Shown: positions 8,993-18,881, counted from the stretch's first letter. The stretch is DNA of 64,000 bases from CAVZXS01 sp963779325 (GCA_963779325.1 CAVZXS010000025.1:507718-571717), one strand, 5' to 3'. Numbers and translations: made by a program. The notes: generated from the sequence alone by a model not told the origin.

Positions 8993-9466
8993 ATGCGTTG
9001 GAGAAAATTTAACGGAGAAACAATCGACATCCCCATTTACGCTGCGGTTGAGAATGCAATTAAACGTGAAATCGAAAAAGGTTTTCGTTTAAAAGTTTGC
9101 ATCGGTACCGACTCGCAGGTAAAGGGGAAAGAAACGGAATTCGCTACAGTAATTGTTTTTTTAAGAGAAGGACACGGCGGGTTTATGTTTATACATAACG
9201 AAAAAACCCACTACAAATTTTCTATTAAAGAACGAATGCTGAGCGAAGTAGCCAAAAGTATTGAAATTGCTTACGAACTCTGCAACCTCTTTACGGTGTA
9301 TAATGTGGATATGGAAGTACATGCCGACATTAACACCAACCCGCATTTTAAAAGCAATGATGCGCTGAAAGAAGCAATGGGCTATATATTGGGAATGGGT
9401 TTTGCGTTTAAAGCCAAACCCGAAGCCTTTGCCAGCAGCAGCTGCGCCAATAAGGTGGTAAACTGA
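8993..9466 (+). CDS. YkuK-family (DUF458) RNase H-like protein
   Basis: 157 residues matching the YkuK/DUF458 family: N-terminal MRWRKFNGETIDIP, then KVCIGTDSQVKGKETEFATVIVF (aspartate-bearing strand of an RNase H-like fold), MEVHADINTNPHFKSN and a C-terminal GMGFAFKAKPEAFASSSCANKVV. The biochemical role is not established. The ATG lies only six bases after the terminator stem of the protease gene, so its own promoter is not obvious. Confidence 0.8.
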   Translation: MRWRKFNGETIDIPIYAAVENAIKREIEKGFRLKVCIGTDSQVKGKETEFATVIVFLREGHGGFMFIHNEKTHYKFSIKERMLSEVAKSIEIAYELCNLFTVYNVDMEVHADINTNPHFKSNDALKEAMGYILGMGFAFKAKPEAFASSSCANKVVN

Positions 9467-9525
9467 TTGGCTTTTTTTACTTAATGACGCCCGGTTTTTT
9501 ACCGGCGTGTATCCTCACTTCTTCT

Positions 9526-9864
9526 TTACTTTTTTCTTTTTTTCACCAACCGAAATATAAGCAGCCCCAAAAAAAATACAGTCAGGCCTATTCTGAAATA
9601 AAGCTGTCTGTCGTTTTTTTCTTTTCTTTTTTCAGCGTTGCTTACTAAACTATCATTGTTTTTATTATTTGCTTCGGTAAAAAGCATCCGCATACTGTCT
9701 TCGTAGCGGGTATTTAACTGAATAATGGAATCATTTTGTTTGATTAATCTTTCTGTTGCCGCATGAGCTGTATCAGCTACCGGCAATGTGTCATTGCTTT
9801 TGTTTTGGGCAAATGGTACAGAAGATAGAAGGCAAAAAAGTGGAAGGAAGAAACTTTTCTTCAT
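9526..9864 (-). CDS. Secreted/membrane-anchored coiled-coil protein, unknown
   Basis: 112 residues on the minus strand. A signal peptide (MKKSFFLPLFCLLSSVPFAQ) is followed by a polar, Asn/Asp-rich helical segment with coiled-coil character (ERLIKQNDSIIQLNTRYEDSMRMLF) and one C-terminal transmembrane segment (FRIGLTVFFLGLLIFRLV) with a basic tail KKRKK. This gives a periplasmic helix anchored in the inner membrane. No family recognised. The next minus-strand gene upstream is separated by 57 bases. Confidence 0.5.
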   Translation of the reverse strand: MKKSFFLPLFCLLSSVPFAQNKSNDTLPVADTAHAATERLIKQNDSIIQLNTRYEDSMRMLFTEANNKNNDSLVSNAEKRKEKNDRQLYFRIGLTVFFLGLLIFRLVKKRKK

Positions 9865-9921
9865 AGAGGGAATATTTTCAGAAAATTAAAGATAGGGAAT
9901 GATAAAACGACCGGGGAGGAG

Positions 9922-10152
9922 TTATTTTTTGCTTTCTTCAGATTTTACAACCTGTATATCTGTCTTGATCTCTTTTGCTGTGTTTTGAGTAAGATAAAGC
10001 GCCTTTAATGATGATCCGTTGTTTAGCTCCGTCTCCGTCATAAAGGCTTCTTCAATTTTTTTAGAGTCGTTGTGCGCAAAAGAGAAAGTAACTAAAACCG
10101 CTATGAATAATAGTACTACGAGGCTGCGTTCGGAAAAAAGGAATTTTCTCAT
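9922..10152 (-). CDS. Small exported/membrane protein, unknown
   Basis: 76 residues. The N-terminal hydrophobic segment SLVVLLFIAVLVTFSFAHN could be a signal peptide or anchor; the rest is a short polar domain ending in KSEESKK. No family recognised. It lies between engB and the coiled-coil protein on the same strand, about 100 bases from engB. Confidence 0.45.
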   Translation of the reverse strand: MRKFLFSERSLVVLLFIAVLVTFSFAHNDSKKIEEAFMTETELNNGSSLKALYLTQNTAKEIKTDIQVVKSEESKK

Positions 10153-10258
10153 AATGGCTTAATTGATTCGGGTTGCAAGATAATAGATAAATTTTAGAAT
10201 TTCCAATACCTCGTTGCGGGTATTTTCCGGACCGATATATTTATGTAAGTCAATTTTT

Positions 10259-10861
10259 TTAAGCATTTAGTTGGCTGATATAGGCTAAAATTTCTTTCCT
10301 GCCGGCCTTATTTAAGGCGGAACTGATAAAATAAGACGGTATTTCCTCCCAAGTTTGCCGCAAAGCATCTAAAAAAAGTTTTACATGGTTAGCGGTCGCA
10401 TTGGGTTTGTTTTTATCAGTTTTGGTAAATACTATGGCAAAGGGTATACCCCAAAGCCCCAGTTTATTGATGAACTCAATATCAATGGCTTGCGGTGTAT
10501 GCCGGCTGTCAATGAGTACGAATACCGAGGCCAGGTTTTCTCTTTTACGTAAATAGACTTCTATCATTTGTTCCCATCTGCGTCGGTCCCGCTGGGCCAC
10601 TTTTGCAAAACCATAGCCCGGCAAATCTACCAGGTACCATTTTTTATTATCACTTGATACTATTTCAAAATGATTGATAAGTTGCGTTTTGCCCGGTGTG
10701 GAGGATGTTTTGGCCAAATGCGTTTGGTTGCAAAGCATATTTATCAATGACGACTTGCCTACGTTGCTGCGGCCGATAAATGCATACTCCGGTCTGTCAG
10801 GTTTAGGGCATTTATCAAATTCGGCATTGCTGATTAAATAAGCGGCGCTTTTAATTTCCAT
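10259..10861 (-). CDS. engB: Ribosome biogenesis GTPase EngB/YihA/YsxC
   Basis: 200 residues from the ATG at 10861 (the TTG 12 bases upstream is less likely). TRAFAC GTPase motifs are in order: G1 GRSNVGKSSLIN, G2 threonine in TPGKT, G3 DLPGYGFAKV and G4 TKTDK. The length is typical for the family. EngB acts late in large-subunit ribosome assembly and is usually essential. The neighbourhood shows no obvious operon partner. Confidence 0.93.
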   Translation of the reverse strand: MEIKSAAYLISNAEFDKCPKPDRPEYAFIGRSNVGKSSLINMLCNQTHLAKTSSTPGKTQLINHFEIVSSDNKKWYLVDLPGYGFAKVAQRDRRRWEQMIEVYLRKRENLASVFVLIDSRHTPQAIDIEFINKLGLWGIPFAIVFTKTDKNKPNATANHVKLFLDALRQTWEEIPSYFISSALNKAGRKEILAYISQLNA

Positions 10862-10962
10862 GATGGTTTGCAAGATAGGCTATTAAGTAAATAACACGGA
10901 GAGGTTCAAAGCTGCGAAGGCAAAAATTAAAAGTAAAAAGGAAAAAACGAAAGAGCTGTTTT

Positions 10963-11060
10963 ATACCGAATCGCTATGCAAAATAATGTAATATGATATT
11001 CGCTCCCGCTCTCGGTATTATAACAATTCTTTTGGATTAAATTATAAATCAATTTGGTAT
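10963..11060. repeat. 98-bp intergenic element with imperfect terminal inverted repeats, upstream of ubiE
   Basis: Begins ATACCGAAT (10963-10971) and ends ATTTGGTAT (11052-11060), imperfect terminal inverted repeats. Its last 22 bases (11039-11060) are identical to 50630-50651 upstream of the CoA transferase genes, where a 66-bp version has the same ends. The right end abuts TACCTTTG (11061-11068), which fits a -7 element for ubiE. Confidence 0.45.
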
Positions 11061-11074
11061 TACCTTTGCGTTCA

Positions 11075-11830
11075 ATGGAAAAATTACCTCATGATAAGAT
11101 CATTCCGTTTAAAAATTCGGAACTGAGCAAGAAGGAACAGGTTGCCGGTATGTTTGATGATATAGCCGGTAAGTACGATTTTATGAACAGGTTTTTGAGT
11201 GCCGGTATTGACAGAGGATGGCGCAAAAAAGCAATAAAAATGTTTGCGCCGGATAACCCTAAAATAATTTTAGATGTGGCTACCGGCACCGCTGATATGG
11301 CGATCATGGCCACGAAACTTTTGCCTGTGGAAAAGATTATCGGCATCGATATCTCGAAACTGATGCTGGATATGGGCCGAAAAAAAATTGAAAAAGAAGG
11401 ACTTGCGGCCAAAATTGAGCTTTACAGCGGCGATGCAGAAACAATAAATCATAGTAATAACACGTTTGATGGCATAATGGTGGCGTTTGGTGTGCGAAAC
11501 TTTGAGCATCTTGAAACGGGGCTGAAAGAAATGCTGAGGGTGTTGAAACCCGGAGCTCAGTTAATAGTCCTCGAATTTTCGAAACCAAAATGGCGGGCGA
11601 TGCGAAAGCTATACAATTTGTACATGGGAATTGTAGCGCCGCAGGTGGCTCGGTGGTTCAGGCAAAATAAGGATGCATATGTTTATTTAAATGAATCGAG
11701 TAAAGCATTTCCCGAACGCAATCAATTTACAGAAATATTAAAAAGTGCAGGATTTTCCGATACCTCATTTAAAACCCTAAGCGCAGGCATATGTTGCATT
11801 TACAGCGGAAGAAAGCCGGTCGATCGGTAA
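11075..11830 (+). CDS. ubiE: Demethylmenaquinone methyltransferase
   Basis: 251 residues from the ATG at 11075 (a TTG 21 bases upstream is not favoured). SAM methyltransferase of the UbiE/MenG family: GKYDFMNRFLSAGIDRGWRKKA, then SAM motif ILDVATGTADMAI, AFGVRNFEHLETGLKEMLRVLKPGA and C-terminal AGICCIYSGRKP. In this phylum it makes menaquinone from demethylmenaquinone at the membrane. It overlaps porT by 40 bases, a gene order known from gliding Bacteroidota. Confidence 0.93.
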   Translation: MEKLPHDKIIPFKNSELSKKEQVAGMFDDIAGKYDFMNRFLSAGIDRGWRKKAIKMFAPDNPKIILDVATGTADMAIMATKLLPVEKIIGIDISKLMLDMGRKKIEKEGLAAKIELYSGDAETINHSNNTFDGIMVAFGVRNFEHLETGLKEMLRVLKPGAQLIVLEFSKPKWRAMRKLYNLYMGIVAPQVARWFRQNKDAYVYLNESSKAFPERNQFTEILKSAGFSDTSFKTLSAGICCIYSGRKPVDR

Positions 11831-12531
11831 GAGTTTTTGTTATTGCCTTTATTCTATTGGTATCAACAAGTCATTTTTTATCGGCACAGCAGAAAGAACC
11901 TTTCATGATAGATCATGATAACAAGCCCTACTATTTCGGTATTACCTTGTCAGGTTTGTCAAGCAGCTTTCGTGTCAATAATCATCCTCAGTTTTTACAA
12001 AACGACAGTGTATTGGTAGCCGAGCCGACCAACTCGGGAGGTTTTTCATTGGGCCTTTCAGCCACGGCCAAATTGACCAATCGCTTCGAAGCGAGGTTCA
12101 ATCCGCAATTGATATTTACCGAAAGAAATATTTTTTATAAATTAAAATACCCCGATTTTGGTGAAACGCAGCTTACAAAAAAAATAGAATCCGTTATCGT
12201 TACCTTTCCTTTTCAATTCAAATTCAATTCTGACCGGATTGGAAATTTCAGGGTATACATGCTGGGCGGTGTAAAAGCCGATATAGACCTGGCCAGTAAT
12301 GCGGGCGCCAGGAAAGCGGAGGATATTATTAAAATTAAAAAATCGGATTACGGCATAGAAGCCGGTTTCGGTTTCAATTTTTATTTCCAAAGTTTTATTT
12401 TTTCTCCCGAAATAAAAATCAGTAATGGGTTGGGTAATGTACACAGCCGCGATGCCAATCTTAAATTCAGCAACGTGTTGGATCGTATTCAATCAAGAAT
12501 GATTGTATTTGGAATACATATAGAAGGATAA
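11791..12531 (+). CDS. porT: Type IX secretion/gliding outer-membrane protein PorT
   Basis: 246 residues with an N-terminal hydrophobic signal (VFVIAFILLVSTSHFLSAQ) and an eight-strand-like beta-barrel body (YYFGITLSGLSSSFRV ... FSLGLSATAKLTNRFEARFNPQLIF ... IVFGIHIEG). Size, barrel character and location directly after and overlapping ubiE match porT/sprT of gliding Bacteroidota, a T9SS component. The overlap of 40 bases suggests translational coupling. Two proteins in this window carry T9SS sorting domains and would be clients. Confidence 0.82.
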   Translation: MLHLQRKKAGRSVRVFVIAFILLVSTSHFLSAQQKEPFMIDHDNKPYYFGITLSGLSSSFRVNNHPQFLQNDSVLVAEPTNSGGFSLGLSATAKLTNRFEARFNPQLIFTERNIFYKLKYPDFGETQLTKKIESVIVTFPFQFKFNSDRIGNFRVYMLGGVKADIDLASNAGARKAEDIIKIKKSDYGIEAGFGFNFYFQSFIFSPEIKISNGLGNVHSRDANLKFSNVLDRIQSRMIVFGIHIEG

Positions 12532-12644
12532 GTCCAAATAATAGAATGGTATCGATTGGCAACAGGCAATAGACAATAAGCAATTTGCAAAAAATCAATA
12601 ATGTCTGATCGCTTTTCAATTCAATTAAAAGTTATTGAATCGGT

Positions 12645-14315
12645 TTAAAATTCAAACTCTCTCCGGTGCATATTCCACCTGATGCCTCCTGAAATAATCG
12701 TAGCATCAGTATTCGCAACGGGCTGTGTGGTTATATCTAATTTTCTTTTTACCAATGATAAATCAAGAAATAAATTTTCTCTCAACTCGTAAGAGACCAA
12801 AAAAGAAATATACATACCTTTCGATTGACGACCGTCGCCCAAACTAAAGCCTCTTTCCTTAGTACGAAAAGGCGGTATGTTAGGTAAAAAAATATTGCTG
12901 CCAAAACTTGAAGCGTTTGAATCCAATCCCTGTTTCCATGCAAATGCTTTTGCTTGTATCAGCCATTTGGGTGCGGGCTGATAACGGACAATCCCAATGA
13001 GCTCACTGAAATTAGCTCCCAACGGATGCGCCAAGGGTTGGTTATAATGTGTGTAGTTGGCTACCGAATCGCGGTGACCATATGTAAACGGACGTACACG
13101 ATTCATTTCTACCTGTACATCTAAATTTTTTATTCCAAGAGCATCAATATATTTAGCGCCGGCCTGTATGGCCCATTTGTTAGCCCACCAGCCGTCATTC
13201 TTTTTTATTTCGGTCAATAAAAATTCGTCCAATAATAATTGCCCGTATAGCTGTACTCTCTTTTTTACATTCGCCTTAAAATCCAACCCCGCAACTGAGT
13301 TATCAAAACTACCGTTCTGCTGCTCAATAGAACGATAAAAAATAACGGGGTTTAGATACCCGAAATCAAAGCGGTCTCTTCGGCCAAACATAATGCCTTC
13401 AAACAAGCCTATATTCAAACCTTTTGTCACATTTACATCTAAGTGATGCATCACCGCGTATTTTTTGGGCAGCAGTTTATCTCCACCCGGTATTTCGGCG
13501 CTGTGCAATTCCATAAACAAATTCTGATAATTGAATTTCCAAATTTTAGTATTTAATTTCAAAAACAGGTTGTTATTGCCAAAATCACTCAGGAATAAAC
13601 TGCGTTGGCCGTTGCCGATAAAATTTCGGTCATAACCAAATGCTACATCTATATATTTTGTTACATTGAAAGTGACCGTGCCGCGGGCATCAAAATAATC
13701 ATAGCCTGTTATTTTAAAATCTTTATAAAAACCCGCGCCCGGCAATGCTTTTTTATCATTTTCGTATTGCTGTACGTACAAGGGATATCTTTCCTGGTTA
13801 TCTGTTACGTAGGCTTCAAAGCCAATTTTATTGGCTATACGGCCCCGCAAACGTAATCCTCTTGAATTAAGAAATAACGATTGCCCGTTATTATTTTCTT
13901 TCGAAAATTGAAATTGCAAAACAGGGTTGATGGCCAAATCAAAATCTTTTACATGTACTTCGTATAAGTTGGTCGGGGTTTTGTAAAAATTTTTAAGTAC
14001 GGGTTTTTTACTTTGAACCGCCGCAGGATCATTGGCCCATTCAATATTATTTTTGTACAGGCTGTTTAAATTATAGTTGTCAACTTTTGAAAGCTGCATT
14101 GTATTGGACAATATACTTGCCGCATAAACAACCGAACGGCGGGAGTAAGGCCTTGTCTTTGAAAAATTAAGCAATGAATCATTTTGCCCTTTAATCTCCA
14201 TTCTTTCCAGCAAAATAGAGGCCTTATCACCCTGCGGCAAATAAGTAGTTTGAGAAAAAGAAAAAAATGGAGCAAGCAGAAGGGTCAGTCTTAAAAGGGT
14301 TTGTTTATATTGCAT
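12645..14315 (-). CDS. Outer-membrane beta-barrel, Wzi/RemB-like
   Basis: 556 residues, signal peptide MQYKQTLLRLTLLLAPFFSFSQ. The mature protein has a long run of amphipathic beta strands with aromatic girdles and a motif-rich centre (YIDVAFGYDRNFIGNGQRSLFLSDFGNNNLFLK; FGRRDRFDFGYLNPVIFYRS) resembling capsule-assembly Wzi-type and gliding RemB-type barrels of Bacteroidota. It ends WNMHRREFEF, a typical outer-membrane C-terminal aromatic. It is divergent from pyrC with a 34-base gap. The RemB assignment is by resemblance and context next to porT. Confidence 0.6.
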   Translation of the reverse strand: MQYKQTLLRLTLLLAPFFSFSQTTYLPQGDKASILLERMEIKGQNDSLLNFSKTRPYSRRSVVYAASILSNTMQLSKVDNYNLNSLYKNNIEWANDPAAVQSKKPVLKNFYKTPTNLYEVHVKDFDLAINPVLQFQFSKENNNGQSLFLNSRGLRLRGRIANKIGFEAYVTDNQERYPLYVQQYENDKKALPGAGFYKDFKITGYDYFDARGTVTFNVTKYIDVAFGYDRNFIGNGQRSLFLSDFGNNNLFLKLNTKIWKFNYQNLFMELHSAEIPGGDKLLPKKYAVMHHLDVNVTKGLNIGLFEGIMFGRRDRFDFGYLNPVIFYRSIEQQNGSFDNSVAGLDFKANVKKRVQLYGQLLLDEFLLTEIKKNDGWWANKWAIQAGAKYIDALGIKNLDVQVEMNRVRPFTYGHRDSVANYTHYNQPLAHPLGANFSELIGIVRYQPAPKWLIQAKAFAWKQGLDSNASSFGSNIFLPNIPPFRTKERGFSLGDGRQSKGMYISFLVSYELRENLFLDLSLVKRKLDITTQPVANTDATIISGGIRWNMHRREFEF

Positions 14316-14349
14316 GTGCAGCTGTTGCGTTTAGTAATTTTTTGAATTT

Positions 14350-15741
14350 ATGCAAAAGTACCTGATTAAAAATATATTGGCGGTAAACGAAGGAAAAATT
14401 TCAAGTATTGACTTGCTGATTGCCGGTAATCGTATTGAAAAAATCGCTCCTAAAATTAATGTAGATTACAAAGTAACTGAAATAAACGGCGAAGGAAAGC
14501 ATTTATTGCCCGGTTGTATTGATGACCAGGTGCATTTCAGGGAGCCGGGTCTTACGCACAAAGCCACCATTTATACCGAGGCGAAAGCGGCTGTGGCCGG
14601 CGGCGTTACCTCTTTTATGGAAATGCCCAATACCGTTCCCAACGCATTGACCGGGGAATTGCTGGAAGACAAGTATAAGATTGCAGCCGCTTCGTCATTG
14701 GCCAATTATTCTTTTTTTATGGGTACCGCCAATACCAATGCCGATGAAGTATTGAAAATGAATAACCGTAAGAAAGATGTTTGCGGAGTAAAAATATTTA
14801 TGGGCGCCAGTACCGGCAATATGCTGGTAGATAATTTAATGACGCTCGATAAAATTTTTCGCGAAAGTGAAATGCTGATTGCTACGCACTGCGAAGATGA
14901 AAGAATCATAAAAACCAATTTTGAAAAAATAAAAAATGGAAAAGGTGTATTAACCGCCGCCGATCATCCGCTGATACGAAATGAAGAAGCTTGTTTCGAA
15001 AGTTCCTTACTCGCCGTTCAGTTTGCAAAAAAATACAATACCCGCCTGCATATTTTACATATCAGTACCGAAAAGGAAACGCAGCTATTCAGCAATATGC
15101 TTCCGCTGAAAGAAAAAAGAATTACCGCGGAAGTATGTGTGCATCATCTGCATTTTACGGCCGATGATTATGAACGGTTAGGTTTTCAAATAAAATGTAA
15201 CCCGGCCATTAAAGCGCCGAATAATAAAGAAGCATTGTGGAATGCATTGCTCGATGACCGGTTAGATATTATTGCTACCGATCATGCACCGCATGCACTT
15301 GAAGAAAAGGGTTTTTTCAGAAACGATTCAGGTTTTCTTACGCCGGTACCTTTGGCGGAGAATAGCTACGCTTCTGCACATGCAGGGCTGCCACTCGTAC
15401 AGCATCCTCTATTACTGATGCTGCATTATTATAAGCTTGGTAAAATTTCTTTAGAAACCATTGTACGCAAAATGAGCCATGCGGTAGCCGATTGTTTTCA
15501 AATTGCCGAAAGAGGATTTATCCGCGAAGGATATTTTGCCGATTTGGTAATTGCCGATTTAAATAAATCTTATAAAGTTTCAAAAGAAAATATTTTGTAC
15601 AAATGCGGCTGGAGCCCTTTGGAAAGTTTTGAATTACCCGCTTCCGTTACGCATAGTTTTGTAAACGGAAATTTGGTGTATGGAAATGGCGTGTGGAATG
15701 AATCTTATTGGGGTCAGCGATTAATGTTTGACAGAACTTAA
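14350..15741 (+). CDS. pyrC: Dihydroorotase
   Basis: 463 residues, amidohydrolase fold. Metal-binding motif DDQVHFREPG near residue 58, HCEDER, HILHIST and the catalytic Asp in ATDHAPHALEEK. The enzyme cyclises carbamoyl-aspartate to dihydroorotate in pyrimidine synthesis; this is the longer class I type found in Bacteroidota. It is followed by a MutS-like gene 43 bases downstream of its stop. Confidence 0.92.
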   Translation: MQKYLIKNILAVNEGKISSIDLLIAGNRIEKIAPKINVDYKVTEINGEGKHLLPGCIDDQVHFREPGLTHKATIYTEAKAAVAGGVTSFMEMPNTVPNALTGELLEDKYKIAAASSLANYSFFMGTANTNADEVLKMNNRKKDVCGVKIFMGASTGNMLVDNLMTLDKIFRESEMLIATHCEDERIIKTNFEKIKNGKGVLTAADHPLIRNEEACFESSLLAVQFAKKYNTRLHILHISTEKETQLFSNMLPLKEKRITAEVCVHHLHFTADDYERLGFQIKCNPAIKAPNNKEALWNALLDDRLDIIATDHAPHALEEKGFFRNDSGFLTPVPLAENSYASAHAGLPLVQHPLLLMLHYYKLGKISLETIVRKMSHAVADCFQIAERGFIREGYFADLVIADLNKSYKVSKENILYKCGWSPLESFELPASVTHSFVNGNLVYGNGVWNESYWGQRLMFDRT

Positions 15742-15784
15742 AAATAAATTCAAAATTCGAATCATACGATTCTTTATCATTAAT

Positions 15785-17101
15785 ATGCTGATAGATAAAA
15801 CTACATACTCCGACATCTCTGTTTTTCACCAGGAAGAAGAGTTTTCTATTTTTCATAAACTCAATTTTACACGAACGGTTGGCGGCAAGGAATGGTTGCG
15901 GCGTTTTTTTTCGTCGCCTTACGGCGATTTAAAAAGAATTTTGGGTACACAAAAAGTCATTAGAACATTGGCGATGCACATTGACGATTGGCCGAAGGAT
16001 ATCAGCAACGGCACCCTGCTTGTAATGGATAAGTTCCTGGATTATTCGCTCGATTCTATTCCGGGGAGCTTAACAATTTTTAATACCTATACCTACAAGT
16101 GGCTTCATGCCGAAGACTATCGTATGGTAAAATATTCCGTAGGTCATTTCGCCGATTTTTTTCGCGGCATAAAAAAACTGGCCGATATGTTTAGCGAAAC
16201 CGATTTACCGCAATCATTTAAAATTTATATAGAACGAATAGAACAGTTAATAAAAGAACCTGTACTTCAAAAGCTGGCGGCGGTTAAGAAGAAAGATGCG
16301 CTTCAACCAAAAGATTATTTATACTTCGGGTATCATCTTCGCGGCCGGTACAGAACTAATACGCTGGAGCTGATCGACATCTTCGGCCGGTTAGATGCAT
16401 GGTATTCCATGGCGATGGCGCATAAAACTTTTAACCTGCAATTTCCGCAGTTTGTCGAGCAATCCAATCCATTGCTTAAAGCAAAAAATTTATATCATAT
16501 TCTTTTGCCCAATCCGGTTCCTTATGATGTTGAAATGAGTCCCGATCATAATTTTATTTTTCTTACAGGGGCCAATATGGCCGGTAAGAGTACATTGATA
16601 AAAGGAGTAGGGGCCGCTGTTTTTTTAGCTCATCTTGGTATGGGTGTGCCGGCCGAAGAAATGCAGTTGACCTTATTCAACGGGTTATTGACCAATATAA
16701 ATGTAGTAGATAATATTGCCCGCGGCGAAAGTTATTTTTTTAATGAAGTACAGCGTATAAAAAATACAATTGAAAAAATTAATGACGGGCAAAAATGGCT
16801 GGTGCTGATTGATGAATTGTTTAAAGGAACCAATGTGCAGGACGCCATGAAATGCAGCGCTACTGTTATTAAAGGTTTGATCAAAATAAAAAATTCGTTA
16901 TTTATTCTTTCCACGCACCTGTACGAAGTAGGCGAAGAGCTAAAGCCGTTCGCTAATATTTCTTTCAAATATTTTGAAACACATGTCACTGACGGCCGCT
17001 TGGAATTCAGTTACAAGTTAAAAGAAGGCATCAGTAATGACCGCCTCGGTTATCTTATTTTGCAAAGAGAAAAAGTAGTGGAGATGCTGGAGAAGTTGTA
17101 G
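15785..17101 (+). CDS. MutS-like DNA mismatch-repair-related ATPase
   Basis: 438 residues from the ATG at 15785 (a longer frame from 15728 lacks support). It has only the lever/clamp and ATPase parts of MutS: Walker A GANMAGKST, a Q-loop-like region, Walker B LVLIDELFKGTN and a signature-like SATVIKGL, STHLYEV. The N-terminal mismatch-binding domain of MutS1 is absent, as in the shorter Bacteroidota MutS-related proteins. The role is inferred to be DNA-linked but is not established. Confidence 0.82.
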   Translation: MLIDKTTYSDISVFHQEEEFSIFHKLNFTRTVGGKEWLRRFFSSPYGDLKRILGTQKVIRTLAMHIDDWPKDISNGTLLVMDKFLDYSLDSIPGSLTIFNTYTYKWLHAEDYRMVKYSVGHFADFFRGIKKLADMFSETDLPQSFKIYIERIEQLIKEPVLQKLAAVKKKDALQPKDYLYFGYHLRGRYRTNTLELIDIFGRLDAWYSMAMAHKTFNLQFPQFVEQSNPLLKAKNLYHILLPNPVPYDVEMSPDHNFIFLTGANMAGKSTLIKGVGAAVFLAHLGMGVPAEEMQLTLFNGLLTNINVVDNIARGESYFFNEVQRIKNTIEKINDGQKWLVLIDELFKGTNVQDAMKCSATVIKGLIKIKNSLFILSTHLYEVGEELKPFANISFKYFETHVTDGRLEFSYKLKEGISNDRLGYLILQREKVVEMLEKL

Positions 17102-17294
17102 TTTTTGATTTAGCGGACTGCGGTACTACTATTTAACTTTTGTGGCGACTGTCTATCCCGTATTTTAATCGGGACTCCGTTCATCTATAAAATTCTACTG
17201 AGTATCAATTGAAGCATCAAGACTGATCGGTAAATACTTTTTTTGCGGGCCGTTTGTATAAACAATTTTACCTATCTTTTGATAAATTTACCTG

Positions 17295-18881
17295 ATGAAA
17301 CAACTCTTGTGTACAATTGCACTTACTTTTTCTTTATTATTTTCTAATGCGCAAAAGAGCATTGATGTATTGCATTATAAATTTTCTATAGACTTAAATG
17401 ATAACAATGATACGATTTATTGTTCGGCGGAAATAAAACTGAAATTCCTTGAACAGGTTAATTCTTTTGATATTGACCTGGTTTCCGTAAATGATAAAGG
17501 TAAAGGGATGAAATTGGATAAGGCTGCCGGCCCGAAAGTAAGAGGAGCTGTAAAAAAGCCTGATATGATCGGTGTTATTTTATCAGTTCCTTCAAAAGTT
17601 AATGATACCGTATCTTATACCATACAATATCACGGTATTCCTGCAGATGGTCTTATTATCTCGAAAAATAAATACGGCCGGCGAACTTTTTTTGCCGATA
17701 ACTGGCCCAACCGTGCACATAATTGGCTTGTCTGTGTTGATGATCCGGCAGATAAAGCAACCGTTGAATTTATTATAAAAGCTCCTGCTCATTATCAAGT
17801 TGTTTCAAATGGTATACAGGTTGAAGAGAGTAATTTAGGTAATAATTTTAAACTCACACATTGGAAAGAAGATGTACCGCTGCCGACAAAAGTAATGGCA
17901 ATCGGTGTGGCAGATTTTGCCGTCAGTTACGCCGGCAATATCGGTTGTGTGCCTGTATATAGTTGGGTTTTTCCGGAAGAAAGAGACAAAGGCTTTTATG
18001 ATTATGCACAGGCAAAAGAAATAGTGGAATATTTTAATAATTACATTGGCCCGTATCCATATAAAAAATTAGCTAATGTACAATCTAAAACGACTTTTGG
18101 CGGGCTGGAGAATGCAGGAGCTATATTTTATTCTGAAAACTCAATTACAGGTGACAGAACTGTTGAGGATTTAATAGCCCATGAAATAGTACACCAATGG
18201 TTTGGCGATATGGCTACTGAAAAGAGTTTTGCTCATCTTTGGCTCAGCGAGGGATTTGCTACTTACCTGGCAGATATATATTTAGAATCGAAATACGGAA
18301 TTGACAGTATGAACAAGCGGTTGCAGGGAGAAAGAGAGGAAGCGATTGCTTTTGGTAAGACGGCGCCAAATCCTGTAGTAGATGCCGTTTCAGATTATAT
18401 GAGTTTATTGAATCCGAACAGCTATCAAAAAGCAGGTTGGGTATTACATATGTTACGTCGTACTATTGGCGATGGGGTGTTTCAAAAATTTATTAAAACC
18501 TATTACGATAAATACAAAGGAGGCAATGCCGATACCGATGATGTAAGAAAAGTAGCGGAAGATGTAAGCGGAAAAAAATTGGAATCTTTTTTCAGGCAAT
18601 GGTTGTATACACCGGGTAATCCGCAACTGTCCGTCAGTTGGAAATATTTAACCAAAGAAAAAAAATTGTCTGTTATAGTAACGCAGTTACAAAAAACGGT
18701 TTTTAATTTCCCGATGGAAATAAAATTGAACTTTGCTTCGGCAAAAACAAAACTGCAAACATTGAATATCTCAAAGCAAACAGAGACTTTTGTTTTCCCT
18801 ATTGCAGAAAAAATAACGGAAATTGAATTAGACCCGAACACAAATCTTTTATTTTCAGGAACTGTCAATGAAGGAAAGTAA
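17295..18881 (+). CDS. Secreted M1-family zinc aminopeptidase
   Basis: 528 residues with a signal peptide (MKQLLCTIALTFSLLFSNAQ). The M1 exopeptidase motif is GGLENAG (269-275), zinc motif HEIVHQWFGD (H296, E297, H300) and third ligand E319 in LSEGFATYL. At 528 residues it lacks the large C-terminal ERAP-like domain, as in the leukotriene A4 hydrolase-like secreted subset. It cleaves N-terminal residues of peptides. No T9SS sorting domain is visible. It has no clear operon partner. Confidence 0.9.
   Translation: MKQLLCTIALTFSLLFSNAQKSIDVLHYKFSIDLNDNNDTIYCSAEIKLKFLEQVNSFDIDLVSVNDKGKGMKLDKAAGPKVRGAVKKPDMIGVILSVPSKVNDTVSYTIQYHGIPADGLIISKNKYGRRTFFADNWPNRAHNWLVCVDDPADKATVEFIIKAPAHYQVVSNGIQVEESNLGNNFKLTHWKEDVPLPTKVMAIGVADFAVSYAGNIGCVPVYSWVFPEERDKGFYDYAQAKEIVEYFNNYIGPYPYKKLANVQSKTTFGGLENAGAIFYSENSITGDRTVEDLIAHEIVHQWFGDMATEKSFAHLWLSEGFATYLADIYLESKYGIDSMNKRLQGEREEAIAFGKTAPNPVVDAVSDYMSLLNPNSYQKAGWVLHMLRRTIGDGVFQKFIKTYYDKYKGGNADTDDVRKVAEDVSGKKLESFFRQWLYTPGNPQLSVSWKYLTKEKKLSVIVTQLQKTVFNFPMEIKLNFASAKTKLQTLNISKQTETFVFPIAEKITEIELDPNTNLLFSGTVNEGK

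Noticed and set aside
15728..15784. Upstream extension of the MutS-like protein
   Set aside because: The extra residues KNKFKIRIIRFFII are unlike the family, and the ATG at 15785 begins the conserved part.
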